64,000 bases of DNA from Bordetella sp. H567 (GTDB lineage: Bacteria; Pseudomonadota; Gammaproteobacteria; Burkholderiales; Burkholderiaceae_B), in NCBI RefSeq assembly GCF_001704295.1, contig NZ_CP012334.1, positions 2,926,084-2,990,083 of the forward strand, read 5' to 3'. The position numbers and the translations under genes are program-made. This document shows positions 59,372-64,000 of the stretch, piece by piece. The notes beneath the pieces were generated by a model, which was not told where the DNA came from, searched no databases, and was given only the letters and a program-made list of their open reading frames with translations. Numbering within the stretch: position 1 is the stretch's first letter; each line of letters begins with the position of its first letter.

Positions 59372-60517
59372 ATGACGATCGAACGCGTTGAATGCCATGT
59401 CTTTCGTGCGCCCATCGCCACGCCCGTCCGGGCGGCGGTGGGCAGCTTCAGCGACCGGCCGGCGGTCTTTGTGCGCATCGCCGCCGCCGACGGGGCCTGG
59501 GGCTGGGGCGAGGTGTTCTGCAACTTCCCTGCCGTGGGCGCCGAACATCGCGCGCGCCTGACACGCGCGCTGGTCGCGCCCATCCTGGCCGGCACGCCCA
59601 GCGACGATCCCACGGGGACGTGGCGCATGCTGAGCGGCACCCTGCGCCGCATGGCGATCCAGTCGGGCGAACCCGGCCCCATGGCACAGGTGGCCTCGGC
59701 CATCGACCAGGCGCTATGGGATATGCGGGCGCGGCGGGCGGGACAGCCGCTGTGGCGCGTCCTGGCGGCGGCGGCCGGTACGTCCAGCGATGCGGCGAAC
59801 GGGCGCGTCCTGCCCTATGCCAGCGGCATCGGGCCCGACAAGGTGGCCGAGACGGCGCTGGCCAAGCGGAGCGAAGGCTACAGCGCCTTCAAGTTCAAGG
59901 TGGGATTCGAGCCGGCCCGTGACCTGGCGAACTTCCGCGACATCCGGGATGCGCTGGGGCCCGATGCGCGCATCATGGTCGACGCCAACCAGGCATGGAC
60001 GCCGGACATCGCGGCCGAACGCGTCGCGGCGCTGGAAGCCTTCCGTCCTTACTGGGTGGAAGAACCCCTGGCGGCCGACGAAGCCCTGGCCGACTGGCGC
60101 TGCCTGGCACGCGGCACCACGCTGGCATTGGCGGCCGGCGAGAACATCCGCGGCCAGGCGGAGTTCCAGACCGCCGTCGACAACGGACATCTGCGCTTCA
60201 TCCAGCCGGACGTCGGCAAATGGGGCGGAATTTCAGGCTGCATGGCGGTGGCCCGCTATGCGCAGATCGCCGGCCTGACTTTCTGCCCGCACTGGCTAGG
60301 CGGGGGCATCGGATTGGCTGCTTCCATGCATCTGCGCGCGGCGCTGGGGCCGGCGGGCATGGTGGAGGTGGACGCCAATCCCAATCCGCTGCGGGAAAGC
60401 GTATGGACGCTGCCGCAGATGGCCAACGAAGACGGCTGGATCACGCTGCCCGAAACGCCGGGCATCGGCGTCGAGCCGGACCTGGCGGCGCTGGCGCGGT
60501 ATCACGTGCCGTACTGA
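59372..60517 (+). CDS. Mandelate racemase/muconate lactonizing enzyme family protein
   Basis: A 381-residue enolase-superfamily enzyme. The KxK pair is in AFKFKVGF, metal ligands are in IMVDANQAW, WVEEPLAADE and AAGENIRG, and the His is in FCPHWLGGGIG. It is a close paralogue of the enzyme at 19550 (shared CNFPAVGAEHRAR, QSGEPGPMAQ/QTGEPGTVAQ, VDANPNPLR), yet it is paired with a Bug receptor and LysR control. Only two bases separate its stop from the end of the convergent Bug gene. Confidence 0.9.
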   Translation: MTIERVECHVFRAPIATPVRAAVGSFSDRPAVFVRIAAADGAWGWGEVFCNFPAVGAEHRARLTRALVAPILAGTPSDDPTGTWRMLSGTLRRMAIQSGEPGPMAQVASAIDQALWDMRARRAGQPLWRVLAAAAGTSSDAANGRVLPYASGIGPDKVAETALAKRSEGYSAFKFKVGFEPARDLANFRDIRDALGPDARIMVDANQAWTPDIAAERVAALEAFRPYWVEEPLAADEALADWRCLARGTTLALAAGENIRGQAEFQTAVDNGHLRFIQPDVGKWGGISGCMAVARYAQIAGLTFCPHWLGGGIGLAASMHLRAALGPAGMVEVDANPNPLRESVWTLPQMANEDGWITLPETPGIGVEPDLAALARYHVPY

Positions 60518-60519
60518 CA

Positions 60520-61485
60520 TCAGGCCTTGATGCCCTGCTCCTTGATGATGCGGCCGTACTTCGCCGTTTCCGCGGCGACGTACTGGCGCAGCCCATCCGG
60601 CGTGGTGTGCATGGCGTCGGCGCCCAGGTCTGAAAACTTCTGCTTCAGTACGGGGTCGTCCATGGCGGTGACCAGCGCCTGGCGGAAACGCGCCGCGACC
60701 GGCGCGGGCACGCCGGCCGGCAGCCAGATGCTCCAGCAGTTCGCGCCGACCAGCTCCTTGTAGCCCGCTTCCACTACCGTGGGGACATTGGCCAGGTGCG
60801 CATTGCGCTGCGCGCCCGTATAAGCCAGCGCGCGCAGATTGCCGGAACGGATATGCGGCAAGGCCGCGGGCGGATCGACGGCGATCAGGTCCAGCCGGTT
60901 GGCCAGCACATCGTTCAGCGCCTGCGCCCCGCCCTTGTACGGCACATGCGTGATCTTCACGTGGGCGGCGTCGTTCAGCATGGCGCCCCACAGATGCGCG
61001 AATGTGCCTATCCCGCCGGAGCCGTAGTTCAGCTTGCCGGGATACGCGCGGGCCGCGGCAACCAGTTCCTGCAGGGTCTTGTAGGGCGAAGCCGCCCCCA
61101 CCACCACGACGGCCGGCCCCGTGGCGATCAGGGACACGGGCATGAAGTCCTTGTTCATGTCGTAGGCCATCTGCGAGATCAAGGGTTGGGTGATGGCCGA
61201 TCCCAAGGTGCCCATGGTGAAGGTGTAGCCGTCCGGCGGCTGGCGGGCCGCGTAGACCATGCCGATGGCGCCGCCGGCGCCCGCGTGGTTCTCGACGATG
61301 ATGGCCTGCCCGAAGGTTTCGCCCAGCTTCTGCCCGAAGATGCGCGCCATCGTGTCCGCTGCCCCGCCCGGCGGGAAGTTCACCACGAACTTCAGCGGAC
61401 GGGACGGGTACGCGTCGGCCGCGCCTGCCCAGCGTGGGGAGGCGGCCGCAAGCAGCGCCGCCGCCAGAAATCCTCGTCTGGTCAT
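60520..61485 (-). CDS. Bug-type (TctC-like) receptor
   Basis: A 321-residue periplasmic receptor. I start it at ATG 61485 (MTRRGFLAAALLAAAS), which has GGTGGAGAC upstream; an in-frame ATG at 61512 would add nine residues. The RRGFL motif is Tat-like. Family motifs are VNFPPGGAADTMARIFGQ, VENHAGAGGAIG and PPDGYTF. It lies downstream of the acyl-CoA dehydrogenase and crotonase genes on the same strand, suggesting uptake of an acid degraded through CoA esters. Confidence 0.92.
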   Translation of the reverse strand: MTRRGFLAAALLAAASPRWAGAADAYPSRPLKFVVNFPPGGAADTMARIFGQKLGETFGQAIIVENHAGAGGAIGMVYAARQPPDGYTFTMGTLGSAITQPLISQMAYDMNKDFMPVSLIATGPAVVVVGAASPYKTLQELVAAARAYPGKLNYGSGGIGTFAHLWGAMLNDAAHVKITHVPYKGGAQALNDVLANRLDLIAVDPPAALPHIRSGNLRALAYTGAQRNAHLANVPTVVEAGYKELVGANCWSIWLPAGVPAPVAARFRQALVTAMDDPVLKQKFSDLGADAMHTTPDGLRQYVAAETAKYGRIIKEQGIKA

Positions 61486-61580
61486 GATGGTCTCCACCAG
61501 TGATAGATTCATGCGCCGGCCTCTGCGGGCCGCTCCGGTCCGGGATGCCCCGGTGCCGTGGGTAATGCCGTTTGGAACGC

Positions 61581-62723
61581 CTACAGCCCCAGGCTGGCGG
61601 CAATGATGTTCTTCTGGATTTCCGACGTGCCCCCGCCTATCGTCGCCAGCCGCGAATCGCGGAAGAAACGCTGCATCGGGTATTCCATGCAGTATCCGTA
61701 GCCGCCCAGGATCTGCAGGCACATGTCCGAGATCGTCTTGTACGACTCGGCCACGTAGTACTTCAGCACCGCCGTATCCGCCCGCTCGGCCTGGCCATGC
61801 TCCATCAGCCAGGCGTAGCGGCGGATCATGGTCTGCGACAGGTCCAGCATGACCTTCATGTCCGCGAACTTGTGCTGCGTGACCTGGAAGCTGCCGATAG
61901 GCTTGCCGAACTGATGCCGCGTCTTCGCGTAGTCCAGCGCGTATTCGAACGCCCGCCGCGCCGCGCCGATGCGGGCGGCCGACAGGCACAGGCGTTCATA
62001 GCGCAGCGTGTCCTCGCAGACGGACCAGCCCTTGTCCAGCTCGCCCAGCACGGCGCTGCGCGGCACGCGCACATTGGTATAGGTGACCTCCGTCGTACCG
62101 ATGGCGTGCTGGCCCAGCGTGGGGATCTTGCGGATCTCGATGCCGGGCAGCCTGGTATCGACCAGGAAAGTGCTGATGCCCAGTTGCTTCTTGCCCAGGT
62201 CGCTGGTGCGCAGCGCCAGCAGCACGTAATCGGCGATATCCATGCCGGAGGTGAAAACCTTGCGGCCATTGATGACGAAGCCGTCGCCATCGGCGACGGC
62301 CCGCGTCTTCAGGGCAGCCGCGTCGGAACCGGAATCGGGCTCGGTCAGCGCGAAGGCGAAGGAGATCTCGCCCTTGACCACGCCCGGCACGATGCGCTGC
62401 TTCTGTTCCTGCGTGCCGTGCTTCAGCACGGCGTAGCAGCCGTAGGTGAAATTGCGGAACAGCCAAAGCCCCAATTCCTCGAAATGGTTGCCGGCTTCCT
62501 CCAGCAGCAATGCCAGGTCGGTGGGCGTGCCGCCGGCGCCGCCGTATTCCTCCGGCGCGATCAGCCCCAGCCAGCCGTTGGCGGCCAGCGCCTGGAACGC
62601 CTCGCGCGGCGGCGTCATGGTTTCATCGCAGCGGGCGGCGTATTCCATGCTGCACACGTCGTCCAGCAATACGCGGACGTGGTCGCGCATGGCTTCCTGT
62701 TCACTGGTCAATCCGAAGTTCAC
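61581..62723 (-). CDS. Acyl-CoA dehydrogenase
   Basis: A 380-residue flavoprotein. The signature FAFALTEPDSGSDAA is at ~122-136, and a second region is GGYGYCMEYPMQRFFRDSR. The segment usually written YEGTS reads GGGTSEIQ, so the medium-chain-type catalytic Glu is absent. Glu243 in RYERLCLSA is instead placed as in isovaleryl- and long-chain acyl-CoA dehydrogenases. It likely oxidises a branched or unusual acyl-CoA. Its promoter overlaps the 3' end of the crotonase gene and carries a palindrome. Confidence 0.93.
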   Translation of the reverse strand: MNFGLTSEQEAMRDHVRVLLDDVCSMEYAARCDETMTPPREAFQALAANGWLGLIAPEEYGGAGGTPTDLALLLEEAGNHFEELGLWLFRNFTYGCYAVLKHGTQEQKQRIVPGVVKGEISFAFALTEPDSGSDAAALKTRAVADGDGFVINGRKVFTSGMDIADYVLLALRTSDLGKKQLGISTFLVDTRLPGIEIRKIPTLGQHAIGTTEVTYTNVRVPRSAVLGELDKGWSVCEDTLRYERLCLSAARIGAARRAFEYALDYAKTRHQFGKPIGSFQVTQHKFADMKVMLDLSQTMIRRYAWLMEHGQAERADTAVLKYYVAESYKTISDMCLQILGGYGYCMEYPMQRFFRDSRLATIGGGTSEIQKNIIAASLGL

Positions 62724-62793
62724 GCTGGGGCATCCTTTCGAAAAAGCCGGATAGGGGCCGCGACTGCCGGCCCACGGCCATCCACGGCACAGA

Positions 62794-62841
62794 ATTCAAT
62801 CACTTGATTGAATCATACAGTTCAATTCGAGCCGGGGTCAA
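62794..62841 (-). promoter_or_regulatory. Promoter with overlapping operator for the acyl-CoA dehydrogenase gene
   Basis: On the minus strand TTGACC (62836-62841) and TATGAT (62812-62817) are 18 bases apart. ATTCAATC (62794-62801) and GATTGAAT (62806-62813) are perfect 8-bp arms with a 4-base spacer. They touch the -10 and cover the predicted start point near 62805. This is the layout expected of repression by a MarR- or TetR-type protein. No such regulator is in the window. Confidence 0.6.
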
Positions 62842-63433
62842 TGCGGCGCGCCGCCGCCAATGCCGCGTCCAGGGGATCGCCGTCCACCACACGCGTGACC
62901 AGCCCCCAGCGCAGCGCCTGCGCCGCATCGAAGGGCCGGCCGGTCAGCGCGGCGTAGTACAGGCCGCGCCGCGACATCATGTTGGTCGCCGACTTGATGA
63001 TCTGCCCACCCGGCACGAAGCCGAAGTTGATTTCCGGAAAGCCGAAGCGCGCATCGCGGGACGCGATAACGATGTCCGACGATTCCAGAATAGGCATGGC
63101 GCCGCCCAGGCAATAGCCCTGCACGGCGCTGATGATGGTCTGCGGCATCGCGCGCAGCAGGCGCGTGCGCCAGTTTTCCGTCGCGGCCCGGGCGCGGCGC
63201 AGCTCCTCGGGCGGCCGGGTGGAACTGTCGAAGAAGTCCTTCATATCCATGCCGGCGGAAAAATGCCCGCCGACGCCGTGGAACACCAGGGTATGGATTT
63301 CCCGCACATACCGGGTGCGCAGCAGGACGTCTTCGAGCGCCAGCGTCAGCTCCACGCCGATCGCATTGCGCTTGGCCGCGCGGTCCAGGCCGACGCAGCG
63401 TATGCCGCTGTCCAGGTCGCTGATCTTCAGCAT
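62822..63433 (-). CDS. Enoyl-CoA hydratase/isomerase family protein, short C-terminus
   Basis: A 203-residue crotonase, about 50-60 residues shorter than usual. The two oxyanion segments are present (GHFSAGMDMKDFFD and VQGYCLGGAMPILESSD), and FGFPEINFGFVPGGQI holds the acidic residue near 134. The missing part is the C-terminal helical region that normally caps the active site and helps trimer formation. It follows the next crotonase gene by three bases; the two may form a mixed oligomer or perform successive steps. Confidence 0.85.
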   Translation of the reverse strand: MLKISDLDSGIRCVGLDRAAKRNAIGVELTLALEDVLLRTRYVREIHTLVFHGVGGHFSAGMDMKDFFDSSTRPPEELRRARAATENWRTRLLRAMPQTIISAVQGYCLGGAMPILESSDIVIASRDARFGFPEINFGFVPGGQIIKSATNMMSRRGLYYAALTGRPFDAAQALRWGLVTRVVDGDPLDAALAAARRIDPGSN

Positions 63434-63436
63434 CCA

Positions 63437-64000
63437 TCACCCTCCCAGGCCAGGCTTGCTCTTGCCCGCCAGGAAGCTTTCGACGGCGGCCGCGCGCGTC
63501 GAGGGTTGGCCGGCCTGCAGCGTTTTCAGCTCCGCGAATTTCGCGGCCGTGAAACTGAGCACGCCGTCCCAGCTCATCGCGCCGACGTGACGCAGGGTTT
63601 CCTTGGTGAAGCGCAAGGCGATGGGGTCCTTCGCGGCGAGTTCGCCGGCCAGCGCATAGGTGGCCGCCTCCAGTTCGGCGGCGGGCAGACTGCGGGTCGC
63701 CAGGCCGTTGCGCTCGGCCTCGGCGCCGTCGAATTCCTCGCCGGTCAGCAAGAAATAGCCGGCCGCGCGCGGCGTCATGACCTCGGACGCCGACTTGGCG
63801 GTCGCCCCGTAAGGCAGCGCGCCCTCCAGCGGACCCACGGCGGAAAAACGCGCGTCTTCGGCCGTGTGAACGATGTCGCAGCTTTCCAGGATGGAGAGCG
63901 CCCCGCCGCGGCACGCGCCCTGCACCATCGCAACGACGGGCTGCGGCAGACGGCGCAGGGCACGCACGCGCCATTCGTCCGCGGCGTCGCGCAAGGCGCG
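63437..64000 (-). CDS. Enoyl-CoA hydratase/isomerase family protein, N-terminus beyond window
   Basis: The last 187 codons of a crotonase; the start lies past 64000. The visible part has VVAMVQGACRGGALSILESCD (second oxyanion segment) and FSAVGPLEGALPYGATAKSA, where the usual PE pair is changed to PLEG, then the C-terminal helices (LRFTKETLRHVGAMS). The first oxyanion segment is not in view. It is the upstream partner of the short crotonase at 62822. Confidence 0.87.
   Translation of the reverse strand, partial: RALRDAADEWRVRALRRLPQPVVAMVQGACRGGALSILESCDIVHTAEDARFSAVGPLEGALPYGATAKSASEVMTPRAAGYFLLTGEEFDGAEAERNGLATRSLPAAELEAATYALAGELAAKDPIALRFTKETLRHVGAMSWDGVLSFTAAKFAELKTLQAGQPSTRAAAVESFLAGKSKPGLGG

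Noticed and set aside
1-64000. tRNA, rRNA, CRISPR arrays, insertion sequences and known riboswitches
   Set aside because: None could be seen by reading both strands; short or diverged elements could still have been missed without a covariance-model search.

Overview
The window is high-GC chromosomal DNA from a betaproteobacterium, most likely Alcaligenaceae (Bordetella or Achromobacter type). The inference rests on seven orphan Bug-type (TctC-like) periplasmic receptors, the abundance of LysR/GntR/IclR regulators paired with small catabolic operons, and one intergenic element (about 15871-15966) of a kind I recall from Burkholderiales genomes. No tRNA, rRNA, CRISPR or prophage block was seen. 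Two CDSs are cut by the window ends: a sulfatase at the left and a crotonase at the right.

Layout. 1-2350: sulfatase fragment, a divergent LysR gene, and a chromosomal KfrA-like coiled-coil protein with a long palindrome upstream. 2699-9021: operon of a crotonase, a polyamine-type ABC importer (binding protein, ATPase, fused double permease) and an acyl-CoA ligase, with a convergent IclR gene. 10057-14027: orphan solute-binding lipoprotein, DUF302 protein, an RHH regulator plus PHA-depolymerase-like hydrolase operon, and a cold-shock gene with promoter and terminator. 14182-20710: HutC-type GntR regulator, a sulfonate/nitrate-type ABC importer, a GMC oxidoreductase and an enolase-superfamily enzyme. 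20969-23504: unknown secreted protein and an orphan tyrosine recombinase. 23575-27248: gamma-glutamyltransferase, a Bug receptor and a frameshifted LysR gene. 27334-33412: FCD-type GntR gene divergent from a Bug / MR-MLE / FAH-fold / D-2-hydroxyacid dehydrogenase / MR-MLE operon, which looks like sugar-acid or hydroxy-acid catabolism. 33436-38435: LysR, polysaccharide deacetylase, Bug, YegD-like Hsp70, small lipoprotein.

38448-50745 (all minus strand) is a complete respiratory module: alternative complex III (actA-B-C-D-E-F), a small membrane protein, a Sco copper chaperone, and a caa3-type cytochrome c oxidase (subunits II, I, III, IV). Most genes overlap by ATGA, so translation is probably coupled. 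Electrons would pass from quinol through ACIII to the cytochrome c domain fused to subunit II and on to oxygen.

51018-64000 returns to small catabolic units: FAH-fold protein with Bug; GFA protein; alpha/beta hydrolase with Bug; two convergent LysR genes; Bug with MR/MLE; another Bug; acyl-CoA dehydrogenase; two crotonases. Several divergent or intergenic regions hold clear inverted repeats that look like operators. The best are the four-copy 11-bp-phased array before the RHH gene, the KfrA-upstream palindrome, a T-N11-A LysR box at 58212-58234, and a palindrome on the promoter of the acyl-CoA dehydrogenase.
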